This document shows, in pieces, positions 1 through 8,087 of a stretch of 13,077 nt of DNA (within the stretch, counting starts at the first letter, position 1; each line of letters begins with the position of its first letter). The position numbers were made by a program, and so were the translations under genes. Under the pieces are notes generated by a model. That model was not told the origin of the DNA. It saw nothing but the letters and a program-made list of their open reading frames with translations, and searched no databases. Origin of the DNA: an uncultured Planctomycetaceae bacterium (lineage in GTDB: Bacteria; Planctomycetota; Planctomycetia; Planctomycetales; Planctomycetaceae). The stretch spans positions 1 through 13,077 of the forward strand of contig CAIXQV010001089.1 in NCBI GenBank assembly GCA_903921605.1. The letters are read 5' to 3'.

Positions 1-562
1 CAATCTGATTTCGATACAGACCCGCTTGTTGCAGACCAGCGTCTATCAATTTGTCGATCACAGCCGCATCACGGCGATATATCTGCGAAGGCTCGACATC
101 CGCCGGAACAATCTCCTTTCGAATCGGCTGAAAGGCCCAGTGATCCTTTGCCTGTTCGAAAACAGAAGACTTTGCCTTGCTCGGGTGCGGAGCAACTTCT
201 GCAGGCCACACCGCACCAGCCTTGACCCATTGCTCAACGGCGCTGATCTGTTCGTCGGAGAGACGTCCGTCGGGCGGCATGCGAATGTCGCTCTCATATC
301 GTACCGCACGCAGAATCAAACTGTCATGAGGGAGGTTAGAGTCAAAGATCAGTCCGCTGTCGCTGCCTTGTCTGAAGCCTTCGCCGGTATCGAGTCGCAG
401 TCCCGCTTCCTGGTGACTTTCACCATGACATCCAATGCAATGCTCAACCAGAATCGGCCGGATACGGGACTCGAAGTGCTCCGGCGATGAGGGATCCTGT
501 GCATGGATCGGTGCGGTGACCGTTACCAGCAGAAGACAGAGGGATGCAGAGTGCCGGATCAT
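1..562 (-). CDS. Planctomycete secreted cytochrome c protein (PSCyt1 followed by start of DUF1549/PSCyt2), N-terminal part, cut by the left edge
   Basis: The reading frame runs leftward from ATG at 562-560 without a stop to base 1, giving 187 residues of a longer protein. Residues 1-21 form a signal peptide (hydrophobic LCLLLVTVTAP, then IHA-Q), so the product is exported. Residues 30-120 match the planctomycete cytochrome C (PSCyt1) domain: HFESRIRPILVEHCIGCHG has one CxxCH haem-binding motif (C42, C45, H46), and IRMPPDGRLS with a closing QWVKAGAVWP is the usual family ending; M95 is a possible axial ligand. From about residue 141 (HWAFQPI, then IDKLIDAGLQQAGL) the DUF1549/PSCyt2 domain begins. 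Full-length members usually continue into DUF1553/PSD1, which would lie outside the window. In planctomycetes these proteins are abundant, exported and of poorly defined function. No strong Shine-Dalgarno is seen, so the start rests on the signal peptide. A terminator separates it from the next gene upstream. Confidence 0.88.
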   Translation of the reverse strand, partial: MIRHSASLCLLLVTVTAPIHAQDPSSPEHFESRIRPILVEHCIGCHGESHQEAGLRLDTGEGFRQGSDSGLIFDSNLPHDSLILRAVRYESDIRMPPDGRLSDEQISAVEQWVKAGAVWPAEVAPHPSKAKSSVFEQAKDHWAFQPIRKEIVPADVEPSQIYRRDAAVIDKLIDAGLQQAGLYRNQI

Positions 563-630
563 GTTATGGCTCACAAGAAAATGAGCACAGAAGATGGAAG
601 AGCACCAAAGAGGAGCAGTTACATCCGTGT

Positions 631-670
631 CAAAATAACAATCGCCTGCCTCACGGAGTAAGGCAGGCGA
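631..670 (-). terminator. Intrinsic terminator of the LRR/coiled-coil gene
   Basis: TCGCCTGCCT (642-651) and AGGCAGGCGA (661-670) form a perfect 10-bp stem with a 9-nt loop. Read on the minus strand the stem is followed by TTGTTATTTT. It lies about 80 nt beyond the stop codon of the gene ending at 749 and before the PSCyt1 gene start at 562, so it probably ends the LRR transcript and makes the two genes separate units. Confidence 0.8.
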
Positions 671-748
671 CGTTATGGAATCACAATCCGAGCAACAAGT
701 CCAAGGCCGTTACAGGTCGGCTCTGGCAAATGTGCGTCAGGAAGAAGT

Positions 749-1795
749 TTACTTCTTCGCGGCCAGTTCTTCAGCCTTTGCCTTCAGCTCGGCGGCCTTC
801 TTCACGGCTTCTTCTGACTTCGTCTTTAACTCTGTCAGCTTCGCGGTGGCTTCATCTGCTTTCTTCTTGGCTTCCTCAGCTGCCTTCTTGGTGTCTTCTG
901 CTGGCTTCTTCAAAGGCTCAACAGCGGCAGTTGCGGCTTCGACAGCCTTCTGAGCTTCAACCGAGGCGGCTTCCGCAGCTGTCACAGCATCCTTCGGTGA
1001 GTTTGGATCTGCCTTCAGGTCTGCAACAGCTTTGTCTGCGGCAGCCTTTGCAGCATTTGCAGTTTCCAAAGCCTTGTTGGCAGCATCCAATGCGGTCTGA
1101 GCGTCTGCCTGAGCCTTCGCGGCGGCTTCAGAAGCGGCTGCTGTTTCAGTGATCGTCTTTCCCTGACCTTCGATCTGTGCTGCCAGTTCTTCAACAAGCT
1201 TGGCAGAGTCTTCCGCAGCGCGACCGGCTTCTACGATTTCTCGTTCGCGATCCTTCTTGAAGTCCGGCACGATATCGATTTCCGGGATGGCCGCCTTCAG
1301 GGCTTCTTCACCAGCCTCGGTGACGGTCGTCTGCCACACGAAGAGGCGACGCAAAGATTTGATCGCCCCAAGCTGAGCCAGCCCAGCATCAGTGATCTTC
1401 GTTTCGTAGACATTCAGGTATTCCAACGCAGGTAGCGCCGCCAGATGTGCGACACCGGCGTCCGTAATGGCCGTCTTTTCCAGGTGCAGGCGAGTCAGCC
1501 CCTTCAAACCAGCCAGATGAGCCAAACCTGCATCCGTTACTTTTGTGCCACGCAGATTGAGCGAATGAATCGCAGCCGCGTCCTTCACGACGGCCAGCGT
1601 CTCGTCTGTGATTTCTTTGTCGGACAAATGGAAGGCAACTGACAGTCGAGCGTCATTCTTCGCCAAGGGCATGGCCTGCCCACCAGCTGCCTGGATGGCC
1701 TGAATCAATTGCTTGTCAGCGTCAGAAAGCTCTTCCTGAGCAACGGCGAATCCTGGAACCAGCAGGAAAAAAGCCAGGAATCCTGAAAGCTTCAT
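749..1795 (-). CDS. Exported leucine-rich-repeat protein with long Ala/Lys/Glu-rich coiled-coil tail
   Basis: This gene encodes 348 residues. Residues 1-19 are a signal peptide (MKLSGFLAFFLLVPGFAVA, then Q), so the protein is periplasmic or surface-exposed. Residues about 50-175 contain roughly four to five leucine-rich repeats of the 24-residue bacterial type; units read like LHxLxLxxTxITDAGLAHLAxLxx (for example at 77-99, 100-123 and 124-147). This type is common in planctomycetes and usually mediates protein binding. Residues about 180-348 are almost entirely Ala, Glu, Lys, Asp, Thr and Val in heptad-like spacing, which predicts a long helical coiled coil interrupted near DPNSP. There is no catalytic domain. 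The start is supported by GAGGGG six bases before the ATG. A perfect terminator follows the stop. The binding partner is unknown; the neighbouring exported cytochrome gene only suggests a shared envelope location. Confidence 0.85.
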   Translation of the reverse strand: MKLSGFLAFFLLVPGFAVAQEELSDADKQLIQAIQAAGGQAMPLAKNDARLSVAFHLSDKEITDETLAVVKDAAAIHSLNLRGTKVTDAGLAHLAGLKGLTRLHLEKTAITDAGVAHLAALPALEYLNVYETKITDAGLAQLGAIKSLRRLFVWQTTVTEAGEEALKAAIPEIDIVPDFKKDREREIVEAGRAAEDSAKLVEELAAQIEGQGKTITETAAASEAAAKAQADAQTALDAANKALETANAAKAAADKAVADLKADPNSPKDAVTAAEAASVEAQKAVEAATAAVEPLKKPAEDTKKAAEEAKKKADEATAKLTELKTKSEEAVKKAAELKAKAEELAAKK

Positions 1796-2008
1796 ATAGC
1801 ACCCCTCGATCGAAAACTCGCCCCAAACACAGTTTCAACAGACCTCCACTAACGGTCTTTTCGTTACCGAGGTTACCTGGACCGCTGTCTCAGTGCAATC
1901 CTGCGGCGAAAAGTCGTCTTCGGGAACTGTCCCTGGGCCATCCGGAATCTGTTCTGGAATCCGGTCGGGCAACGCATGGCGACAGGGGCACGAAATGCAA
2001 CGGCCTGT

Positions 2009-2413
2009 CTACTGGCCGTGCAGAGCTTCACTTCTCAGCGAGCCTGCTCGTTGCAGGACATCACTGGACTGACCAATTTTCTTGGGCTCAAGCTGAAACG
2101 TAAACTGACGATGGTCGGTCACATGCTTGCCGAGAAAGTTGTCGCTGGCAAAATCGAGCGGAAACTTCTGATACCACGGAGCATTAATGTCAACGTGCTC
2201 CGTGCGAGTTTCATAACCGTCCATCAGGAGCTGGACTTCTCGAGTTCCGTACCACGTGAAGTCAAATGAAGCCGGCGTGTAGCCGATATCGCGGCCATCA
2301 ACTTTGACCAGTGCTCCCTGAGGATAGGAGTTCACCGTGACGCGCCGATGCACGCAGCCGGTTTGCATCACGGCTGTGAGGAGTAATAGCAGGAGTACCG
2401 GGCGCGACATCAT
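2009..2413 (-). CDS. Small PEGA-domain lipoprotein
   Basis: From the preferred start the protein has 134 residues. It begins with MMSRPVLLLLLLTAVMQTGC, a short basic region and hydrophobic stretch ending at Cys20. This is a lipoprotein signal, although Gln at position -3 departs from the usual lipobox. Residues about 25-75 (VTVNSYPQGALVKVDGRDIG, then YTP, then EVQLLMDGYET) fit the PEGA domain, a small beta fold that in bacterial envelope proteins is thought to help surface or polysaccharide association. The C-terminus is polar with no other domain. An ATG 15 bases upstream (2428) is in frame, but GGAAG lies eight bases before the ATG at 2413, and starting there puts the hydrophobic segment at the N-terminus. 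The upstream gap is divergent with the M48 peptidase gene, so the two may share a control region. The specific role is unknown. Confidence 0.75.
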   Translation of the reverse strand: MMSRPVLLLLLLTAVMQTGCVHRRVTVNSYPQGALVKVDGRDIGYTPASFDFTWYGTREVQLLMDGYETRTEHVDINAPWYQKFPLDFASDNFLGKHVTDHRQFTFQLEPKKIGQSSDVLQRAGSLRSEALHGQ

Positions 2414-2664
2414 CAATTCGGCTTCCATGCCGGACGACAGAAACGGTCTTCACCATGCAGTAGGATAAGAGCCGCTGAAAATCGGGCCAAGAGCAGTATT
2501 ACCTGTGTTTAGGCGGATCGTATGGGGGTGTAGGGAAACTGGGATGTTAGGTGGGAGTGCTGGTGTGGCTGGATTTATCGGTTTCCTTTCATAACACTGC
2601 GACAATATCAGGAGGCTTTGGGCAGGGAGACGCACGGCAATGAGAGCACAGCAGGAGTTTGGCA

Positions 2665-5433
2665 GTGGCAATTGTCATCAATTGTCAGCAATGTGAGGCA
2701 AGATTTTCCGTTAAGGATGCTCTTAGCGGAAAGCGAATCCGCTGCGTGAAGTGTCAGGGCGTGATTACAGTGCCCGAAGTTAACGGACTCGAATCGCATA
2801 ACAGCACAGGCGCGACGACCGGGAAAGCTCCGGCTACAGATCGTGCTGCCGACGGCAAGATCTCACCAGCAGCAGTCAGAGAAAACCCGGAAAGCAGAGG
2901 AGCGATAATATCCGAGCCCACAAATGTCGGTGCCTCTCCGCGTCCTGCGGAGTCTGCCGCGCCAGTGATCCGCCGCGCTCGTCGAATTACCGACTCCGAA
3001 CCTGCAGATCAGTCAATCGTAAATCAGGCCTCGATTCAGAACGCTAAGCCTGTTCAGGCGGTGGCAAGTCCGGCTGGTTCAAGTGTAGCTTCGGCGGCAT
3101 CAGGTGCAGTGGCGGTGCGAGCACGAGTTGTTGCCGGACCTCGCGATGTTCAGGCGGATGCAGTGCGTCACACGGCGGCTACGTTGTCAGCTCCACCGGA
3201 GGATTTTGAAACGATCCGGCGGAAAGTCTTCGCCGCGTTTACGCAGCCGAAAATTGCGCCGGTGCCAGTTTCTGGTGGCTATCGATTCGGAATTGTGCTG
3301 GTTTCATTCTTCATGGTCATGTTGCCTCTAATCTATGTCGCCCTGATTGGTGCGGTTGGCTGGTTGGTTTGGTACCACGCTGTGAATCACACGGGAATGA
3401 TTTCAGCCGCAAGCGGAGTTGGTTCGGGGCGCAACGCGGGGCGTGCGGTCGTGTTGGCGTTTCTTGCTTATCTTGCACCAATCGTTGCTGGCGCGGGACT
3501 TGTTCTGTTCATGATCAAGCCGTTGTTTTCTAAGCCAGCGACGGACTCAGGGCGTCGAACGTTGAAGCCTGAAGATGAGCCTTTGCTGTTTGAGTTCGTT
3601 GATCGGATCTGCAAAGCCGTGAACTCGCCTCGCCCACGACGAATCGATATCGACTGCAATATCAACGCCAGCGCAAGTTTTCGCCGTGGCATTCTCAGCA
3701 TGGCCGGCAATGATCTTGTGCTGACTCTTGGGATGCCTCTGGTGGCTGGCCTTACGATGCGGCAGTTCGGTGGAGTTCTCGCGCATGAGTTCGGGCATTT
3801 CGCTCAGGGAGCCGGCATGCGACTCAGTTTTCTGATTCGTTCGATCAGTTACTGGTTTACTCGAGTCGTTTACGAACGTGACGCATGGGATGAGAAGCTG
3901 GCGGATTTGTCTCGTAGTGTCGATATTCGAATTGGCTGGCTGTTGTACCTCACGAGATTCGGGATTTGGCTGACTCGTATTGTGCTCTGGGTTCTAATGA
4001 TCGCCGGGCATTTCGTCAGTGGGATTCTGCTGCGACAGATGGAGTTCGACGCAGATCGCCATGAAGCTCGATTAGCTGGAAGCAGAACATTTGCCACCAC
4101 GGCTCGACAGCTTGCTGTTCTTGGCGTTGCTTACCGAGGTGCCTTGTCTGATCTGGGGAATTTCTACCGCGAAGGCCGACTGGGAGACAATCTTCCGAAG
4201 CTGATCCTTCTGAATGTGGATCAGTTGCCAGAAAAGGTGCATGCAAAGATTGATGAGAAGATACTGGAATCGAAAACCGGGCTGTTTGATACGCATCCCG
4301 CCGATCCGGAACGCATGGCGAGTGCCGCCAAAGAGGACACGGATGGGATCTTTACACTGCGACTTCCGGCCGCACATCTCTTTCGGCGGTTCGATTTTCT
4401 TTCTCGCGCCGTAACATGGGATTACTACAAAGAGATCTTCGGCGCTGAACTGAAGAAGTCTGATCTTCATCCTGTTGACAAGCTGATGGAGATGCAGAAA
4501 CAACAACAGGATGCCTGGAAGGCACTGCGTCGATTTTTTCAGGGACATGTGGCGTGGTATCGCCCGATGCCAACTCCGACCGTTGCATTTAAAATGCCGG
4601 CACGTCCTACGGAGACGCTCGCATTGATGAAGAAGCAGCGAGCTGCCATGCTTGCAGCCGCCGACGAGTACGGAGAAGTCTGGAAGAAATATGACGCTGT
4701 TGATACAGAACTGATCGAGATTGGCCTCGCCGATATTCTCCTGAAGTCAGGCCTGCGTGTGCGTCGGAAGGATTTCTCGATCCCTCTGACAAGTCGTGAT
4801 GAAGTTCAGAATGCTCGTGAGACTGCTGAGAGACGAATCGGCAAACTGGAACCGAAGCTGGTCCCTTTTGAAGATGCCGCAGCTGATCGACTCTACGCCG
4901 CGTTGCAGCTCGCGCGGACGCCGCAGGTTCGCGAAGTTCTGGAAGGGCAGGGGGCGACCGTCGCTGAGCTGGATCAATTGTTGGCGCTGTTCGATCATGT
5001 GAACGAGAGACTTGGGCAGCTCCTGGTGATACGGGATGCTCAAATTGCGATGGGAAAATTACTTTCTCTGCTGAGTGAAAGTAATGACAATCCTCAACTG
5101 ATTTCTCAGATCACAGACCGCATGGCAGAAATGAAAGATCACATTCTTCATCTTCGGGAGTCATTCGAAGCCATTTTGTACCCGTTCGACCATGCTCGAG
5201 CAGACATCAGTGTGGCAGACTATTTGTTAAAAACGATCCCGGATGGCGAGAACCCCTTTGAACTCTACGAAGCCGCCGATTCAATCGGAAATGCGCTTCC
5301 TCCGATGCAGGCTCGCGTTACGGGGCGACTTTGTCAGATTGCCGAGATGATGGAGACTCACTTCGGATTACCGCTGCTCGAAGATCCTGAAGACGACGAG
5401 GAAGTCGATCTGGGTGATGATGAGGATGAATAG
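2665..5433 (+). CDS. Membrane M48-family zinc metallopeptidase with N-terminal zinc ribbon
   Basis: The protein has 922 residues from the preferred GTG start. A zinc-ribbon-like module comes first (C7xxC10 and C27xxC30, resembling the MJ0042-type motif), then a disordered Ala/Ser/Pro-rich linker to about residue 190. Two membrane segments follow at about 208-237 and 261-287. The peptidase core has HEFGH (H374, E375, H378) and a downstream MEFDAD motif whose E460 is the expected third zinc ligand, with a hydrophobic stretch at 423-456 between them. This is the M48 (HtpX/Ste24-like) arrangement, so it is probably an integral membrane endopeptidase. About 450 further residues are mainly helical with no recognised domain, ending in a very acidic tail. 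The length far exceeds HtpX (about 290). An in-frame TTG at 2659 lies only one base from the GGAG at 2654-2657, whereas GTG 2665 has seven-base spacing, so the latter is preferred. Substrates are unknown. Confidence 0.88.
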   Translation: MAIVINCQQCEARFSVKDALSGKRIRCVKCQGVITVPEVNGLESHNSTGATTGKAPATDRAADGKISPAAVRENPESRGAIISEPTNVGASPRPAESAAPVIRRARRITDSEPADQSIVNQASIQNAKPVQAVASPAGSSVASAASGAVAVRARVVAGPRDVQADAVRHTAATLSAPPEDFETIRRKVFAAFTQPKIAPVPVSGGYRFGIVLVSFFMVMLPLIYVALIGAVGWLVWYHAVNHTGMISAASGVGSGRNAGRAVVLAFLAYLAPIVAGAGLVLFMIKPLFSKPATDSGRRTLKPEDEPLLFEFVDRICKAVNSPRPRRIDIDCNINASASFRRGILSMAGNDLVLTLGMPLVAGLTMRQFGGVLAHEFGHFAQGAGMRLSFLIRSISYWFTRVVYERDAWDEKLADLSRSVDIRIGWLLYLTRFGIWLTRIVLWVLMIAGHFVSGILLRQMEFDADRHEARLAGSRTFATTARQLAVLGVAYRGALSDLGNFYREGRLGDNLPKLILLNVDQLPEKVHAKIDEKILESKTGLFDTHPADPERMASAAKEDTDGIFTLRLPAAHLFRRFDFLSRAVTWDYYKEIFGAELKKSDLHPVDKLMEMQKQQQDAWKALRRFFQGHVAWYRPMPTPTVAFKMPARPTETLALMKKQRAAMLAAADEYGEVWKKYDAVDTELIEIGLADILLKSGLRVRRKDFSIPLTSRDEVQNARETAERRIGKLEPKLVPFEDAAADRLYAALQLARTPQVREVLEGQGATVAELDQLLALFDHVNERLGQLLVIRDAQIAMGKLLSLLSESNDNPQLISQITDRMAEMKDHILHLRESFEAILYPFDHARADISVADYLLKTIPDGENPFELYEAADSIGNALPPMQARVTGRLCQIAEMMETHFGLPLLEDPEDDEEVDLGDDEDE

Positions 5434-5668
5434 TCCGGGGCTTTGGCGAGTGCCCAATGTCGACGCGTTTCTGCATAAATTTGGAGCGTTAAGCGGTAGC
5501 AAATTTTCAGGAAATCCCGGGTGGCGGGACCGCCTTCCTCGAAGAAGACAACCAGGCCCGCTATAGTCTGATCCGCCGTCAGAGAGCCGGACTCCTCAGA
5601 AATGCGGGGAATGGTCAAAGGTGGTCGCGAGAAAACTCTTTCATTATTCCTGAACGTGATTGTGCTCC

Positions 5669-6856
5669 ATGAAGATTCATGAATATCAGGCCAAGCAGCT
5701 CTTTAAGGCTGCTGGGGTGCCAGTTCCTCAGGGTATTGTGGCGAAGTCTGCTGAAGAAGCGGCGGCTGCATTTACAACGCTCGGCGGGCCGATTGCCGTT
5801 GTTAAGTCGCAGATCCATGCGGGCGGGCGAGGGAAAGGGACGTTCAAAGAGCACCCGACTCAGCGCGGCGTTGTGCTGGTGAAATCAGCCGCAGAGGCTG
5901 CAGAGAATGCAAAGCGAATGCTGGGCAGCACGCTTGTTACGATTCAGACCGGTGACGACGGCAAGCAGGTGAACACCCTGTTTGTAGAGCAGGGTCTGAA
6001 GATTGCTCGTGAGCTGTATCTCGGGATTGTTGTCGATCGCGAAGTCGGCGGGCCAGTGCTAATCATGTCTTCCGAAGGTGGGATGGACATTGAAGAGGTT
6101 GCTAAGCACTCGCCGGAAAAGATCATCGCTGAGCCGTTTGATGCGGTCGCGGGGCTGTATCCGTATCAGGCTCGCAAGATGGCCTATGCGTTGGGATTTG
6201 ATGCCGTCGGTGTTCGCAATGCGGAAAAGTTCCTGCCTCAGATCTGCAAGTTCTTTGTGGCCTACGACTGCAGTATGGTTGAGATCAATCCGTTGATCCT
6301 GACCGAAGACAGTCAGTTGCTTGCTCTCGATGGCAAGGTCACCTTCGATGATAACGCCCTGTTCCGCCACAAAGATGTCGTCGCTTTAAGAGATCTTTCT
6401 GAGGAGGATCCGGCCGAGGTGAGAGCTGCTGATACGGGCTTGAGCTATGTGAAGCTGAATGGCAATATTGGCTGCCTTGTCAACGGGGCTGGTCTTGCGA
6501 TGAGCACGATGGACCTGATCAAGTTGCATGGCGGTGAGCCTGCCAATTTTCTTGATGTAGGCGGCGGGGCTAATGAAGATCAGGTGACCGAAGCGTTTCG
6601 CATCATCCTTGCAGACAAGAATGTGAAGGCTGTTCTGGTCAATATCTTTGGCGGTATTATGAAGTGTGACATCATTGTGTCGGCTCTTCTGAACGCCTAT
6701 GAGAAGGTTGGCTTCAATGTTCCACTTGTCGTGCGGCTGGAAGGCACGAATGTGGAGATTGCCCGTGAAATGCTGAAGGCCAGTGGTCGCGATATTATTT
6801 CTGCGACGGACCTGACGGATGCTGCTCAGAAAGTAGTAAAATCGCTCGGTGCGTAG
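5669..6856 (+). CDS. sucC: Succinyl-CoA synthetase (succinate-CoA ligase), beta subunit
   Basis: The product is 395 residues, close to the usual 385-400. With the alpha subunit it interconverts succinyl-CoA plus ADP or GDP plus phosphate with succinate, CoA and ATP or GTP in the TCA cycle, in the cytoplasm. The N-terminus [12 protein letters not shown] is the canonical beginning of the beta chain. The ATP-grasp region covers about residues 1-230, with the AGGRGKG nucleotide loop at 51-57 and EINPL from E205. The CoA-ligase domain follows, with [19 protein letters not shown] and [10 protein letters not shown]. The ATG at 5669 is chosen over an upstream in-frame TTG at 5660 because it gives the family's normal start; no clear Shine-Dalgarno is visible. 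sucD follows after 152 nt on the same strand, so they are probably co-transcribed, although the gap is longer than in many operons. The nucleotide preference cannot be read with confidence. Confidence 0.96.
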   Translation: MKIHEYQAKQLFKAAGVPVPQGIVAKSAEEAAAAFTTLGGPIAVVKSQIHAGGRGKGTFKEHPTQRGVVLVKSAAEAAENAKRMLGSTLVTIQTGDDGKQVNTLFVEQGLKIARELYLGIVVDREVGGPVLIMSSEGGMDIEEVAKHSPEKIIAEPFDAVAGLYPYQARKMAYALGFDAVGVRNAEKFLPQICKFFVAYDCSMVEINPLILTEDSQLLALDGKVTFDDNALFRHKDVVALRDLSEEDPAEVRAADTGLSYVKLNGNIGCLVNGAGLAMSTMDLIKLHGGEPANFLDVGGGANEDQVTEAFRIILADKNVKAVLVNIFGGIMKCDIIVSALLNAYEKVGFNVPLVVRLEGTNVEIAREMLKASGRDIISATDLTDAAQKVVKSLGA

Positions 6857-7008
6857 TGCGGTGAGGGGGATTCGGCGAGTTGATTTCCCGGGTTCTTCTG
6901 CAATGTCTTCGAGTGCCTTTGTTTAGCCTGTAGAAGTTGTGTCGCTGGCGATGAGATCGTCAGCAATGCAGTCCTGATCTCAGATCTCAAACTGGTGAAT
7001 TCAAACCG

Positions 7009-7902
7009 ATGAGTATTCTTGTTTCCAAATCGACGCGAGTGATCACTCAGGGGATCACGGGCAACTCCGGCTTGTTCCATAGTCAGCAATGCCGAGCTTA
7101 TGCGGCGGAGTGTCAGCCGGGGGTTGATGTATTCGTCGGTGGGGTCACACCGGGGAAGGGCGGAACCACGGTTGATGGTTTTCCGGTCTTCAATTCCGTG
7201 CGGGAAGCCAAAGAGAAAACCGGAGCGAACACATCCATGGTGTTCGTTCCTCCGCCGTTCTGTGCAGACGCGATTCTGGAAGCTGCGGATGCCGGGATGG
7301 AACTGATCGTCGCTATCACCGAAGGTATTCCGGTGATGGATATGCTGCGAGTGAAGAGCGGGATGGCCGGGTCGAAATCGCGTTTGATTGGCCCGAACTG
7401 CCCGGGAGTGATTACTCCTGGCATCGCCAAGATTGGAATCATGCCCGGGTACATTCACAAGCCGGGAACGATTGGGATTATCAGTAAGAGCGGAACGTTG
7501 ACGTACGAAGCTGCCTGGCAGTTAGGCCGCGTGGGGCTTGGTCAGAGTACGGCGGTCGGTATTGGTGGCGATCCAATTAACGGCACAAATTATATCGAAC
7601 TGCTTGAGATGTTTCAGAATGATCCGGGCACAGAGGGGATCCTCGTGATCGGAGAAATCGGGGGAAGTGCAGAGCAGTTGGCGGCCGAGTACATCAAGTC
7701 TCATGTCACGAAGCCTGTTGCTGGGTTCATCGCGGGCCAGACAGCTCCTCCGGGTAAGCGGATGGGACATGCAGGGGCGATTATTTCCGGCGGCGGTGGT
7801 GGTGCAGCCGAGAAAATGGCGGCCTTGCGAGCAGCCGGGGTGATCGTGTCTGATAGCCCAGGTGGTATGGGCGACGCTATGAAAAAGGCGATGCAAAAGT
7901 AG
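7009..7902 (+). CDS. sucD: Succinyl-CoA synthetase, alpha subunit
   Basis: The product is 297 residues, near the usual 290. The N-terminal CoA-binding Rossmann domain begins [18 protein letters not shown] with the [10 protein letters not shown] segment. The ligase domain contains [10 protein letters not shown] and [10 protein letters not shown]. The phosphohistidine is H254 in MGHAGAII, the residue phosphorylated during catalysis; it is followed by the glycine-rich [11 protein letters not shown]. All expected catalytic features are present, so the enzyme should be functional with the beta chain encoded just upstream. A weak GGTGA lies about ten bases before the ATG. The 152-nt spacer from sucC shows no strong terminator, consistent with one transcript. 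No odd features were seen. Confidence 0.96.
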   Translation: MSILVSKSTRVITQGITGNSGLFHSQQCRAYAAECQPGVDVFVGGVTPGKGGTTVDGFPVFNSVREAKEKTGANTSMVFVPPPFCADAILEAADAGMELIVAITEGIPVMDMLRVKSGMAGSKSRLIGPNCPGVITPGIAKIGIMPGYIHKPGTIGIISKSGTLTYEAAWQLGRVGLGQSTAVGIGGDPINGTNYIELLEMFQNDPGTEGILVIGEIGGSAEQLAAEYIKSHVTKPVAGFIAGQTAPPGKRMGHAGAIISGGGGGAAEKMAALRAAGVIVSDSPGGMGDAMKKAMQK

Positions 7903-8087
7903 CACGCAGCTGCTGAAAAGGCGTTCAGCTCTCGGCAAAACCCACGTTGCTGCCGAATTGGAATTCTGATACACCACAGACCTCTCTCATCGGTGCTTTT
8001 TGCCGGATGTCCGGCAGAAACACTGGGAAATGCGCCTTCAGAAGCTCTCCTTTTGATGGCTGTTTTGCGCAACGGACTGTGCTCAGC

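Noticed and set aside
26..490. Plus-strand 154-codon ORF at the left edge
   Set aside because: It lies antisense to the PSCyt1 cytochrome gene, which has a signal peptide, a CxxCH motif and family similarity.
1942..1964. Repeated GGAATC/CCGG motif downstream of the PEGA lipoprotein gene as a terminator
   Set aside because: The pairing is only 5 bp with a long loop and no T-tract on either strand.
7912..7929. Hairpin GCTGAA/TTCAGC just after the sucD stop as a terminator
   Set aside because: The stem is only 6 bp and no T-run follows it, so it does not fit an intrinsic terminator.
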